Notes under the pieces: generated by a model
Told to the model about the DNA's origin: nothing
The model's database searches: none
The model's input: the letters and a program-made list of their open reading frames with translations, nothing else
Part shown: positions 34,509-43,489 of the stretch, piece after piece
How the letters are laid out: each line of letters starts with the position of its first letter
Numbering within the stretch: position 1 is the stretch's first letter
Made by a program: the position numbers and the translations under genes
Assembly: GCA_009911305.1 (NCBI GenBank)
Contig: QXXC01000002.1
Coordinates: 1 to 64,000 of the forward strand
DNA length: 64,000 bases
Reading direction: 5' to 3'
DNA from: Clostridiaceae bacterium
GTDB taxonomy: Bacteria > Bacillota > Clostridia > Lachnospirales > Lachnospiraceae

Positions 34509-34967
34509 ATGGGAATGTACTGTACCGTGGAAGAGGTTCTTGAAATGATAAAGGATGACATGAAGAATGTCATCATTGGAGATGAGTACATAGAAGATGA
34601 GCAGGAACGGGCGGAGAAGATTGCAACGCTCTGTGATGCTGCCATATCAGATGCTTGTGCCGAGATTGACGGGTACCTTGCCAAGCGGTACAGCGTTCCC
34701 TTCAGAAAGACACCCAAGGTCATCAGCAAGTTTGCAAAGGACATATCCGTATATAACCTTGTGTCGAGGACAGGCATAGACGAGAGTGAACGGGAGAAGA
34801 CCTTCCTGAACCGATACAATGCAGCCATCAAGTTCCTGCTTGATGTCGCAAAGGGCATCATAGACATAGGCATTGATGAGAAATCAGGAAGCGACGAAGC
34901 AGCCAATGGCTTCAAAATGAAGTCTTCAGGTCGGGTATTCTCAAGGGACAGTATGAGAGGATGGTGA
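34509..34967 (+). CDS. Head-tail connector, Mu gp36 family (DUF1320)
   Basis: The protein has about 152 residues (CTVEEVLEMI...CDAAISDACAEIDGYLAKRYSVPF...ISKFAKDISVYNLVSR) and matches DUF1320. Members sit between capsid and tail-completion genes. Several starts (34506 GTG, 34509 ATG, 34515 ATG) are possible. Confidence 0.87.
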   Translation: MGMYCTVEEVLEMIKDDMKNVIIGDEYIEDEQERAEKIATLCDAAISDACAEIDGYLAKRYSVPFRKTPKVISKFAKDISVYNLVSRTGIDESEREKTFLNRYNAAIKFLLDVAKGIIDIGIDEKSGSDEAANGFKMKSSGRVFSRDSMRGW

Positions 34968-34971
34968 TGGG

Positions 34972-35460
34972 ATGTCATCAATCAGGGCAGAGCTGTCCGG
35001 TGACACTGATGAACTGCTCCAACGCCTGAACCGATTGGGAAACCTTGAGACCCGTGGGGTTCTGAACTCCATAGCGGAAGGGCTCCGGACTTCCACCGTG
35101 GAACGCTTCACGGAGGAGAAGTCCCCGGAAGGGAAACCGTGGAAGACCTCCATCCGGGCGAGGGAGGAAGGCGGCAAGACGCTCACCAAGACCACGCAGC
35201 TCAAGACGAGCATCCGGTCAGAAGTGAGTGAGAGTGGACTTGCAGTAGGCACCAATGACATCAGGGCAGCCACACACCAATTTGGTGATGAGCGGACAAT
35301 AAGAGCAAAGAACAAAAAATACCTCACATTCAAGATTGGCGGACAGTGGAAGAAGGCAGCCTCTGTCAAAGTAAGCATACCACCAAGACCGTTCTTGGGT
35401 GTCAGCGAGCAGGACGAGCAGGACATCAAGGATGCCTTGGAGGAAATTTTTGAGGAGTAG
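34972..35460 (+). CDS. Phage virion morphogenesis protein, Mu gpG family
   Basis: The 162-residue protein shows the gpG/tail-completion pattern: RLGNLETRGVLNSIAEGLRTSTVERFTEEKSPEGKPWKT, then LKTSIRSEVSESGLAVGTND and THQFG, and IPPRPFLGVSEQD near the end. It helps join head and tail. Confidence 0.9.
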   Translation: MSSIRAELSGDTDELLQRLNRLGNLETRGVLNSIAEGLRTSTVERFTEEKSPEGKPWKTSIRAREEGGKTLTKTTQLKTSIRSEVSESGLAVGTNDIRAATHQFGDERTIRAKNKKYLTFKIGGQWKKAASVKVSIPPRPFLGVSEQDEQDIKDALEEIFEE

Positions 35461-35463
35461 GAC

Positions 35464-35937
35464 ATGGTAAAGGAGAGGAACTACTTAATCGAAACGCTGA
35501 AGAGCTCCGGCATCAAGAGTCAGGTCTACACCAATATGAAAAAGCTGAAGCAGGGAAATGAAGTCCACGTTGGTGCAGTATTGCGAAACGGTGAGACATT
35601 CACACGCTCAGGCTCAAAAAAGAATTTTGTAGACCAAGAGGGGCAGCGGAAGCGTAGGGTCAAGCTGTGGAACAGGAGCACATCACTCCATGTAGTGATA
35701 GCTGACACATCAGAGGAGAAGGTGGAGGAAATCCTTGAGAGCTTTCTCCGGAACCTGAAAAAGGGGATAGATGTGGACGGTAACTGGGTGAATATCGTGG
35801 TAGGTGAGGCGGACTGGGTAGAAGAGGGTGACAGTATCCTGAAGGCTAAAATGGCGGTACAGTTCGACATCACTTTTGAAGGCGGTATCTATGAGGATAG
35901 AAACATCAAGCCAATGGACATTGGCTCTGTCGGATAA
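35464..35937 (+). CDS. Tail terminator-like protein (Mu gp37 position)
   Basis: The 157-residue alpha/beta protein lies between the gpG and sheath genes, where Mu-like phages encode a tail terminator. Its IVVGEADWVEEGDSILKAKMAVQFDITFEGGIYED segment fits that fold. GGAC precedes the ATG weakly. Confidence 0.7.
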   Translation: MVKERNYLIETLKSSGIKSQVYTNMKKLKQGNEVHVGAVLRNGETFTRSGSKKNFVDQEGQRKRRVKLWNRSTSLHVVIADTSEEKVEEILESFLRNLKKGIDVDGNWVNIVVGEADWVEEGDSILKAKMAVQFDITFEGGIYEDRNIKPMDIGSVG

Positions 35938-35949
35938 GGAGGAATAAGC

Positions 35950-36162
35950 ATGGTAGAAACGAGACAGGCTGCATCCTTGAAAAGCATTGAGGAGCTCAAG
36001 CAGAAGCTTGGCGTACCGGATGCAGTATTTGAAGGGACGAAGGCAGCCAACGGATGGAAGAGTGGAAGACAGGTGGATGAGCAGGAGTTCAAGGAAGCCT
36101 GTGAAGCCTTCCGGAAAGCCCCGGTCAACGGGAGCAAGGAGGACAAGGAGGCGAAAGGATAA
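35950..36162 (+). CDS. Small tail protein (Mu gp38/DUF2635 position)
   Basis: The 70-residue charged protein (RQAASLKSIEELKQKLGVPDAVFEGTKAANGW) precedes the sheath gene and touches its start by one base (ATAATG-type coupling). AAGGAGGAATAAGC gives a good ribosome site. Function is inferred from position only. Confidence 0.65.
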   Translation: MVETRQAASLKSIEELKQKLGVPDAVFEGTKAANGWKSGRQVDEQEFKEACEAFRKAPVNGSKEDKEAKG

Positions 36163-37580
36163 TGTACGGAGATGTAAATGTAAAAGTCGAAGATGGCAAC
36201 CTTGGGCGTAGCAGCCGGACAGGTACCGGGACACATATCAAGATAGGCATTTCCAATGTGGAAAGCAAGGCACCCATCCTGATTAGCGGCACAATGAACG
36301 CCAAGAAAATCAAGGAGAAGGTGGGGAACACTCCGCTTGCTGATGCCTGCATTGATGCGGTGGAGTGGGGTGCATCCTCCACCTACTGCATCCCGGTGAA
36401 GGCAGGGACAGCCGGAACGGTTGGAGAAATCAAGGAGGAAAAGAAAGGGTATGGCAGCTTTGAGGTAAAAGGGAGCCCCAACAATGCCTATGACATTGTG
36501 GTTGAGGTCATGGATGCCGGGGAGTGCAATGAGGGAAGCTTCAGGTATTCCCTGGACGGTGGCAACACTTTCACGGAAGAGATGACCATACCTGTCACCG
36601 GGGAGGCGGAACTGGAAGCCACCGGGCTCAATGTAAAGTTCACGGATGCGGAAGGCGGTGACAGCTTCAAGGAGGGAGACCGCTTCACGTTCTCCACAAC
36701 CTCCCCGGCTATGAGCAATGAGGCGGTCATCAATGCGGTGGAGAGCCTCATCAACAGCCCCATTGTGTTTGAGTTTGTCCATATCGTGGGGGTATCCGCC
36801 AAGGCTCTGTGGGCTTCCCTGTGTACGCTTGCCAATGATTTCCTGACGAAGTACAAGAGACCCCTGTATTTTGTCTGTGAGGCAAGGGGGAAAAGGGCGG
36901 ATGAGAGCCTTGAGGAGTATGTGAACGCCATGCTTGAGGAGCGGAAGGGCATCAACAACATGTATATACAGGTCGTGTGCAGCAACTCCCGGTATCAGAG
37001 GATGGATGGAAGGGTGCAGGACATCAACAATGCAGGCATTGTGACAGGTCTCTATGGCAGAGCCAAGGAGTCACAGAGCATTGGGGAGGTGAAGAGCTTC
37101 CCTATCTCTGAAGCCAAGGTGCAGAAGCTCCTCCCTGAAGGGATTGAGGACTATATTGAGACCTTGGATGCGGCAAAGTTCGTGACCATCCGGCAGTACA
37201 TTGGCAAGGAGGACTTCTATGTGACCTCTGCAAACATGATGTCACCGGAGGGAAGCGACTATGCCTATGCTGAAGATGTCCGGGTATCAAACAGGCTTGT
37301 GAGGGCGGTCAGGGCGGAGGCTCTCAATGAGCTTCAGGTGGAGGTTGACCCCGGAGACCTTGAGACGAGCATCACCAACATTCAGGAGCAGCTCAACACC
37401 CCTGTGGAGGATGCCATCCGGGACAAGATTATCAGCTCCGGCTCCGTGGCAATCGACACGGAGAACCTCAACATCCTTGTGGATGAGAGCCTTGACATCC
37501 GGATAACTTATGTACCTATGGGGCATGTGAGGGAGATGAACCTGACCTTTGCAGTAGAGAACCCCTATGCAGCATCTTAG
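36162..37580 (+). CDS. Tail sheath protein (DUF2586 family)
   Basis: The 472-residue protein opens MYGDVNVKVEDGNLG and has an inner insertion with IPV/VTGEAELEATG beta segments. A conserved C-terminal part follows (IRQYIGKEDFYVTSANMMSPEGSDYAYAEDVRVSNRLVRAVRAEAL). This is the DUF2586 sheath type of Mu-like Clostridia phages, so the virion has a contractile tail. Confidence 0.88.
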   Translation: MYGDVNVKVEDGNLGRSSRTGTGTHIKIGISNVESKAPILISGTMNAKKIKEKVGNTPLADACIDAVEWGASSTYCIPVKAGTAGTVGEIKEEKKGYGSFEVKGSPNNAYDIVVEVMDAGECNEGSFRYSLDGGNTFTEEMTIPVTGEAELEATGLNVKFTDAEGGDSFKEGDRFTFSTTSPAMSNEAVINAVESLINSPIVFEFVHIVGVSAKALWASLCTLANDFLTKYKRPLYFVCEARGKRADESLEEYVNAMLEERKGINNMYIQVVCSNSRYQRMDGRVQDINNAGIVTGLYGRAKESQSIGEVKSFPISEAKVQKLLPEGIEDYIETLDAAKFVTIRQYIGKEDFYVTSANMMSPEGSDYAYAEDVRVSNRLVRAVRAEALNELQVEVDPGDLETSITNIQEQLNTPVEDAIRDKIISSGSVAIDTENLNILVDESLDIRITYVPMGHVREMNLTFAVENPYAAS

Positions 37581-37597
37581 GAAGGAGGTAGAGATAC

Positions 37598-38044
37598 ATG
37601 GCAAATAAGCAGCTAATCAATGGAAAAGTGTATGACTGGTCAAGCGTGACAATCACAGCTTCCGGCATGGAGAACATGGAGCCCATGGAAATCTCCTATG
37701 ATGACGAGCAGGAGAGCGAGCCTATCTATGGCAAGGGCGGGAAAATCAGGGGATACGGTACCGGAAACCAGAAGAACTCCGTCAAGCTGTCCCTGCTCCG
37801 TGAAGACTTCAATGAGATGTGCAGGGTCATCCAGTCCAAGGGATACAAGAACTTCTACAAATACGTCATCCCGAAGATTGTAGTGAACTATGCAGACGAA
37901 GGGGCGGCAACCTGTACGGATGTCCTGACCAAGATTGTGCTGTCAAAGCGTAGCTTCAAGGCGGCACAGGGAGACAAGTCCATGAAGGTAGACCTTGACG
38001 GTATCGCAATGGGCGGCATCAAAATCAACGGTCTTGAAGCGTAA
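37598..38044 (+). CDS. Tail tube protein
   Basis: The 148-residue protein (INGKVYDWSSVTITASGMENMEPMEISYDDEQESEPIYGKGGKIRGYGTGN) matches the tube proteins that follow DUF2586 sheaths. AGGAGGTAGAGATAC precedes ATG 37598. Confidence 0.87.
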   Translation: MANKQLINGKVYDWSSVTITASGMENMEPMEISYDDEQESEPIYGKGGKIRGYGTGNQKNSVKLSLLREDFNEMCRVIQSKGYKNFYKYVIPKIVVNYADEGAATCTDVLTKIVLSKRSFKAAQGDKSMKVDLDGIAMGGIKINGLEA

Positions 38045-38048
38045 CTGA

Positions 38049-38069
38049 TAACAGAATAAATGACAAAAA
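38049..38069 (+). repeat. Internal exact copy of the phage left-end repeat
   Basis: These 21 bp are identical to 17095-17115. The context is also similar (GTAACT precedes both). It sits in the gap between the tube and tail-chaperone genes, near the middle of the prophage. Confidence 0.8.
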
Positions 38070-38082
38070 TGGAGGTATGAAC

Positions 38083-38478
38083 ATGAACGAAGCAAGAGAA
38101 CAGGAGCTCATCAGAGCAGCAAAAGAGAATGAAGCGGCAAAGGCGGCAGATGTGGAGAACCTGAAGGAAAAGTATTCCGGGACGGATGAGAAAATCTACA
38201 CGGTGACAACAACGGTACAGGTGGATGATGACACGGAGGAGGAGTTCTCCTACCTGTTCAGGAAACCGAAGCCGGCATCCTATGACCGATATGTGAAGAC
38301 CATCTCCAACTCCGTGACAAAAGCATCCAAGAGCTTTGTCTTTGACAACATCATTGAGGAGCAGAAGGATGAGCTCAAGAAGACCGTGGAGGAATACCCG
38401 GCAATCACTATCAGCCTTGCGGACAAGCTGCTCCGTATGCTTGGGCTTGCGGACACTACATCCGTAAAAAAGCTGTAG
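38083..38478 (+). CDS. Tail assembly chaperone, upstream frame
   Basis: From ATG 38083, behind GGAGGT, this frame gives about 131 residues (NEAREQELIRAAKENEAAKAADVENLKEKYSG...). It ends LADTTSVKKL just after the A-AAA-AAG slippery site. Such chaperones coat the tape measure during tail assembly. An ATG at 38077 is an alternative start but lies too close to GGAGGT. Confidence 0.85.
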   Translation: MNEAREQELIRAAKENEAAKAADVENLKEKYSGTDEKIYTVTTTVQVDDDTEEEFSYLFRKPKPASYDRYVKTISNSVTKASKSFVFDNIIEEQKDELKKTVEEYPAITISLADKLLRMLGLADTTSVKKL

Positions 38479-38699
38479 AGGATGCCAAGGAGCAGTTCAA
38501 GAGCAGCTTTGTGAGCTATGGGAAGATGGTCATATACACCTACCTTCCCAAGGAACTGCTTCCGGAAAGCTTTGAAGACCTGACCTTTGATGAGTTCTTT
38601 TCCCTGTATGGTCAAGCGGACTGTGCAAGGGACATGAGGATTGAGGACATTGAGGCAGGGGTAGCAAAAGGGATAGCGGACAATTTTGGAGACGAATAA
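38083..38699 (+). CDS. Tail assembly chaperone, -1 frameshift fusion
   Basis: A -1 slip at 38466-38472 joins the upstream frame to an open -1 frame that reads AVEDAKEQFKSSFVSYGKM...DNFGDE to TAA 38697-38699, giving about 205 residues. The downstream frame has no ribosome site of its own. The same G/GT arrangement occurs in lambda and Mu (gp41/gp42). Confidence 0.8.
38466..38472 (+). promoter_or_regulatory. Programmed -1 frameshift heptamer AAAAAAG
   Basis: The heptamer is in the correct phase (A AAA AAG in frame GTA AAA AAG), six bases before the stop TAG of the first frame (38476-38478). Confidence 0.8.
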
Positions 38700-38701
38700 A
38701 A

Positions 38702-38733
38702 CAAGCCCCACAGCCGGAAACTGTGGGACTTGA
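38702..38733 (+). repeat. Hairpin after the tail chaperone
   Basis: AAGCCCCACAG pairs with CTGTGGGACTT with one mismatch around CCGGAAA. There is no U-run, so it is more likely an mRNA-stability or pausing element than a terminator. Confidence 0.5.
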
Positions 38734-38803
38734 GCACACCTCTATGAACTTCTGAAGATAAGTATACCACAAATTGGGAAAAAAGCAACAGGGAGGTGGT
38801 TGC

Positions 38804-41800
38804 ATGGGTATGGAGTCTGTATACAAATTGTCTGTCATCCTGAACATGGTAGATAACCTGTCCGGTCAGATGGGCGGAGTCGGCAACAATGTATCAGGCG
38901 TTATAGGCAGGCTCAATTCAGCCTTTGGAACCATGCAGAAGGCAGGGGCGGCAATGGCAGGGGTAGGAGCAGGCATCACCGGGCTCTGCATGAAGACGGT
39001 CACAGCCACCTTTGACACACAGAACGCACTAGGGGAGCTCTCATCCCTTGGAGTGAAAGACCTCAAAGCGGTAGAGGATGCCGCAAAGAGCTTTTCTGAC
39101 ACATGGGCAGGCACAAGCAAAGCGGACTTTATAACGGCATCCTATGACATAAAATCAGGTATAGCATCCCTGACGGATGAAGGCGTGGCGGAGTTCACGA
39201 AACTTGCAGCCCTGACGGGAAAAGCCACGAAATCGACAACGGAAGAGATGGGCTCACTGTTTGCTACAGGGTACGGTATCTATAAAGGCTTTTATGATGA
39301 TATGTCAGACCTAGAGTTCGGTGAGATGTTCTCCGCCGGGATAGCTACAGCAGTAAAGAACTATAAGACATCCGGCTCCGAGATGGCAAGTGCCATATCA
39401 GCACTTGGAGCCACAGCCACAAATGCCAATGTCCCACTTGAGGAGCAGCTTGCCATCATGGGACAGCTTCAGACCACAATGTCCGGCTCTGAAGCGGCAA
39501 CGAAGTACAAGTCATTCCTCAATCAGGCATCCAGTGCCGGGGAGAAGCTTGGGCTGACCTTCCTTGACACCAACAACCAGCTCCTGTCCATGCCGGAGAT
39601 ACTGACGGAGCTGAAGAGCAAATATGGGGATACCATAGATGCGGTAGAGAAGAGGGAGCTGAAGGAAGCCTTTGGAACGGATGAGGCAGTTGCCCTCATA
39701 GACCTGTTATACAACAATGTGGAGACACTGGACTCCGGGATACAGGACTTGCAAGGGAGCATGAAGAGCGGCATCTCCGTGACGGAGGAGATGGCGGAAG
39801 CCATCAACAACACGCCGGAGCAGAAGTTCCAAGTGCTGAAACAGCAGATACATAACAACGTAGAGGAACTTGGCAACGGGCTCCTTCCGGCAGTCAACAA
39901 CACCATGGACAAGGTGAGCGGACTGATAAAGAAGGGCTCCGAGTGGATAAGCAACAATCAGGAGACAGTGCAGAGCATAATGAACATAGCCCTGAAGCTT
40001 GGCGTATTCCTTGCGATAGCAGGAAGCGTGATGGGCGTGGTCGGGAGCATGGGGAAGCTCTTCCTGTCAGCAAAGAACGCCATAGGGCTTGTGAAGACCG
40101 CTGTATTGGGAATGAACACAGCCTTCCTTGCATCCCCTATCACATGGGTGATAGTCGGGATAGTGGCACTTGTAGCCGCCTTTGTTGTCCTATGGAACAA
40201 GTCGGAAGCCTTCCGGAATTTTTGGAAGGGGCTGTTTGAACAGGTAAGGTCAGCAGTCATGCAGGCGTGGTCATCAATACAGCCTGCCCTGCAAAACCTA
40301 GGCGGCAAGCTCAAGGAGCTATGGCAGGCGGTACAGCCAATCATACAGATACTTGAAAAAGTGGGGGCAGTTGTCCTAGTGGTGCTTGGTTCCACGTTTG
40401 CCGGAGCCATACAGGGAGCCTTGTCCGCACTGACACCGCTGATAGATGCCTTTTCGAGTTTCGTATCCTTTGTCACCAACGTGGTGAACGCTGTAGTTGC
40501 CTTGTTCAAGGGCGATTTTTCGGGGGCTATGGACTTTGCCTCCGCTGCTGTCGGTGACTTCAAGAATTTCATAGAAAACGGGTTCAACGCCATCCTCTCT
40601 TTTATAGGTGGATTTGCTTCAGGCTTCCTTGATGCAATAGGCGGAGCCTTTTCCGCCATAGGCATTGATGCAAGCGAGACCATAACGAAGATGAAGGACA
40701 CCGTGAAAAACGGGCTTGAGGCAGTCAAGGGCTTCTTTGGGAATATCTTGGGGGCGGCATCCGACACCGTGAAGGAAAAGCTTGGGAACATGAAGGCAGC
40801 CTATGAGGAACATGGCGGAGGCATCAAAGGCGTAGCGGCGGCAGCAATAGAAGGGGTGAAGGGATATTACACAGCAGGCTTCACATTCATTGACAACCTG
40901 ACGGGCGGAAAGCTCACGGACATCAAGAACAAGTTCAGTGAGAAGATGTCCGGGGTGGCAAATGCGGTGTCAACCGGGATGTCGGTGGCAAAGAACTATG
41001 CAAGCACACAGCTCTCCAACATGCAGGCGGCATATCAGGCGAGTGGCGGAGGCATCAAAGGGATAGTATCCGCAACCATGACGGGGGTACAGGGTACCTT
41101 CAGTGCAGCCTACTCCGCCATCAACACATTAACAGGCGGAAGGCTTGAGAGCATACGCTCCACCATAGCATCCAAGATACAGGCGGCGAAAGACACGGTA
41201 TCATCCGTCTTGGACGGTATCCAGTCAGCCTTTTCCTCAAAGCTTGAGGCGGCAAGGTCGGTAGTATCCGGTGCGATTGAGAGAATAAAAGGAGTCTTCA
41301 ACTTCTCATGGAAGCTCCCGGACTTAAAGCTGCCACACATCAGCGTGAGCGGAGGAGAGGCACCTTTTGGCATTGCAGGAAAGGGTTCACTACCGAAGTT
41401 CTCCATCCAGTGGTACAGGGATGGCGGCATCCTGAACGGGGCAACCATCTTTGGAGCCATGGGTGGAAGCCTTTTGGGAGGGGGAGAAGCCGGAGCTGAA
41501 GCGGTGCTGCCATTGTCAGAACTGTGGAAGCAGATGACCGAGATTGTCAGGGGAGTGGTCAAAGGCGAGAATGAAGAAAACGGTGACAGCGTACAGCAGA
41601 CCGGGGCGAACATCACAAGTGCCCTGACATCAAAGGCTGCATCAGTACGCAAGGAAAAGGAAAGCAGCACAACAACCAAGGAGACACACACAACCGAGAG
41701 ATGGGGCAGGGAAGGCGGCACAACCATCCATCAGATAAGCTTCACTGTAGACATAAGCAAGATTAAGGACTTGCCTCTGCTCTACAAGCTGATAGATGAG

Positions 41801-41851
41801 CTGAAGGATGCACAGAACCGGACGGACAGCCCCTCCCCGGCAGCCACATAG
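38804..41851 (+). CDS. Tail tape-measure protein
   Basis: The protein has about 1015 residues and starts at ATG 38804 behind GGGAGGTGG. A phage-minor-tail N-terminal region (LGVKDLKAVEDAAKSFSDTWAGTSKADFITASYDIKSGIASL...EEMGSLFATGYGI) is followed by hydrophobic helices near the middle (IALKLGVFLAIAGSVMGVVG, WVIVGIVALVAAFVVLW). Long Ala/Gly helices and a C-terminal FGAMGGSLLGGGEAGAEAVLPL motif complete it. It sets tail length and probably helps DNA enter the host. Confidence 0.93.
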   Translation: MGMESVYKLSVILNMVDNLSGQMGGVGNNVSGVIGRLNSAFGTMQKAGAAMAGVGAGITGLCMKTVTATFDTQNALGELSSLGVKDLKAVEDAAKSFSDTWAGTSKADFITASYDIKSGIASLTDEGVAEFTKLAALTGKATKSTTEEMGSLFATGYGIYKGFYDDMSDLEFGEMFSAGIATAVKNYKTSGSEMASAISALGATATNANVPLEEQLAIMGQLQTTMSGSEAATKYKSFLNQASSAGEKLGLTFLDTNNQLLSMPEILTELKSKYGDTIDAVEKRELKEAFGTDEAVALIDLLYNNVETLDSGIQDLQGSMKSGISVTEEMAEAINNTPEQKFQVLKQQIHNNVEELGNGLLPAVNNTMDKVSGLIKKGSEWISNNQETVQSIMNIALKLGVFLAIAGSVMGVVGSMGKLFLSAKNAIGLVKTAVLGMNTAFLASPITWVIVGIVALVAAFVVLWNKSEAFRNFWKGLFEQVRSAVMQAWSSIQPALQNLGGKLKELWQAVQPIIQILEKVGAVVLVVLGSTFAGAIQGALSALTPLIDAFSSFVSFVTNVVNAVVALFKGDFSGAMDFASAAVGDFKNFIENGFNAILSFIGGFASGFLDAIGGAFSAIGIDASETITKMKDTVKNGLEAVKGFFGNILGAASDTVKEKLGNMKAAYEEHGGGIKGVAAAAIEGVKGYYTAGFTFIDNLTGGKLTDIKNKFSEKMSGVANAVSTGMSVAKNYASTQLSNMQAAYQASGGGIKGIVSATMTGVQGTFSAAYSAINTLTGGRLESIRSTIASKIQAAKDTVSSVLDGIQSAFSSKLEAARSVVSGAIERIKGVFNFSWKLPDLKLPHISVSGGEAPFGIAGKGSLPKFSIQWYRDGGILNGATIFGAMGGSLLGGGEAGAEAVLPLSELWKQMTEIVRGVVKGENEENGDSVQQTGANITSALTSKAASVRKEKESSTTTKETHTTERWGREGGTTIHQISFTVDISKIKDLPLLYKLIDELKDAQNRTDSPSPAAT

Positions 41852-41864
41852 GAGGTGAGACGGT

Positions 41865-42416
41865 ATGCTGTATGTACAGGACAAAGTGGTGAAGCTTGGC
41901 GGCGTATACCTGAAAGGTCAGGTCACGAGCGTGGAAGTGCAGGAGGCAGGGAGCGTGTATGTGGCACAGGATGAAAAGGGCAGATTTAAGAAGTCACAGC
42001 CTGTAGGCTATGAAAATGCCAAGGTGATGATAGACATACTGCTTGAGGACACCAAGAAAGCCACGACATTAGAGCAGCTCACGGAGATGCAGAGGCTCTT
42101 CAAGGCATATGGTCAGGATAAACCCAAGCTGCTCCCTATCGTAAATGAGGACTGTGCAGCCCGTGGAATATCGAGCGTATATTTCAAGAACCTCACCTCC
42201 AAGAAGGTCATATCAGAGAGCAAACGGATAGCCTCCTTGGAGCTGTGGGCTCCTGATATAGCCGGGATAAAGGTCAAGAAGAAAAAGAGCAAGAAGAAAA
42301 CAAAGAAAAAGAGCAGCAAGAAGACAAAGAGCAAGAAGCTGAAGAGCAAGAGCCCGGCAAAGGACAGCCGGAACACGCTCAAGGCTAAGAAGATAGCAAA
42401 AAGGATTGTGAAGTAG
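41865..42416 (+). CDS. Tail/baseplate protein with Lys-rich C-terminal tail
   Basis: The 183-residue protein has a beta-rich body (MLYVQDKVVKLGGVYLKGQVTSVEVQEAGSV...YENAKVMIDILLED) followed by a striking Lys/Ser run at residues 136-163 (KVKKKKSKKKTKKKSSKKTK and so on). The body fits the position of Mu gpN or a hub-adapter between tape measure and hub. The basic tail may bind DNA or the negatively charged envelope. Family not recognised. Confidence 0.7.
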   Translation: MLYVQDKVVKLGGVYLKGQVTSVEVQEAGSVYVAQDEKGRFKKSQPVGYENAKVMIDILLEDTKKATTLEQLTEMQRLFKAYGQDKPKLLPIVNEDCAARGISSVYFKNLTSKKVISESKRIASLELWAPDIAGIKVKKKKSKKKTKKKSSKKTKSKKLKSKSPAKDSRNTLKAKKIAKRIVK

Positions 42417-42429
42417 GGAGGTGACTGGC

Positions 42430-43200
42430 TTGGGAGTCAAGAAGCTAATATCCCCGGAGTTTAAGGTGACGGTAGGGGACTATGAGGTGACTGAAGGGAT
42501 AGAGGTCGAGTGCTTCTCAAGCAAGGAGTCACACATGGACTGGTGCCGGGTGGAGCTGTCCCCACAGCTTCAGGGAGTCCTGAAGTTCAAGGATATGGAT
42601 GAGGCAAGCGTGGAGCTTGGCTATGAGGATGACTTTGACAGCCTGATTGAGGGGTATGTCAGATGCGGTGACACGGACTACTGGAAAGAGATAATGATAA
42701 AAGATGACATGATGAAGCTTGACAGAGTGACCATCAAGGCATCCTTTGTAGACTGTGAGCCACAGGATGTCATCCGGTATGTGCTGACCTGTGCAGGGAT
42801 TGAGGACTATGTGCTGTCTGATGGGAACTATGGGAAGAAATCCCTCTTTGTCATTGACAGGAAGAGCGGCATCAACACCATAGCAGAGGTCAACAGCTCA
42901 TGGGGCATCAAAAACCCGTTCTTCTTCCAAAAGAAGGTGTTCTATTGGGGAACCAAGGAAGAACAGGAGGAGATGTATGTCCTTGAGGAGGGGGAGACCA
43001 TCCTGTCCCTGAATAAGTATGGAGACCTTTGGGAGGCGGAGACAATAGCCATCCCTTGGATACACCACAGCCAAGAGGTTGAGGTGCAGCACAGCAAGTA
43101 CAGCGGCATTGTGACAGTGGAGAAGACCATAGTGAGGAGTGACGATACCGGGGCGGTACACATGTACATCTATTTTGCAGGAGGTGAGAAGGATGTCTGA
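42430..43200 (+). CDS. Baseplate hub protein (gpD/gp44-like, late control D)
   Basis: The protein has about 256 residues. It starts at TTG 42430 because GGGAGGTGA lies at 42416-42424; a GTG at 42421 overlaps that site. The sequence VTVGDYEVTEGIEVECFSSKESHMDWCRVELSPQLQGVLKFKDMDEASVELGY and later WKEIMIKDDMMKLDRVTIKASFVDCEPQDVIRYVL match hub proteins of contractile tails. Confidence 0.8.
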   Translation: MGVKKLISPEFKVTVGDYEVTEGIEVECFSSKESHMDWCRVELSPQLQGVLKFKDMDEASVELGYEDDFDSLIEGYVRCGDTDYWKEIMIKDDMMKLDRVTIKASFVDCEPQDVIRYVLTCAGIEDYVLSDGNYGKKSLFVIDRKSGINTIAEVNSSWGIKNPFFFQKKVFYWGTKEEQEEMYVLEEGETILSLNKYGDLWEAETIAIPWIHHSQEVEVQHSKYSGIVTVEKTIVRSDDTGAVHMYIYFAGGEKDV

Positions 43201-43489
43201 CATGATGAAGACGTTTGTGGAGCAGGAGCTTGGCAATCAGATAAAAGAGAATTATCCGCACATGCAGTACCCTCCCTGCCTGTATGCGAAGGTGGTAGCG
43301 GTCAAAAGGAAAGGGGAGGAGCTGTATGAGGCAACGCTCAAAATACTTGACAAAAACAGGCAGCCGGACAGCCGCTTCCCGGAAGTACCGAAGGTGGCAA
43401 CGGACATACCAGTCCTGAAGGATGAGACCGTGGCGGTAGTCCTCATGTATGGCGAGTGCAAGCCCTATATCATAGGGAGGTGCTTCTGA
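43193..43489 (+). CDS. Baseplate spike-like protein (OB-fold, gpV/gp45-like)
   Basis: The 98-residue protein (PPCLYAKVVAVKRKGEELYEATLKILDKNRQPDSRFPEVPKV...YIIGRCF) resembles the small OB-fold baseplate proteins between hub and gp46. It overlaps the hub gene by 8 bp and starts at ATG 43193 behind GAGGTGAGAAGG. It lacks the long beta-helical spike of Mu gp45. Confidence 0.72.
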   Translation: MSDMMKTFVEQELGNQIKENYPHMQYPPCLYAKVVAVKRKGEELYEATLKILDKNRQPDSRFPEVPKVATDIPVLKDETVAVVLMYGECKPYIIGRCF

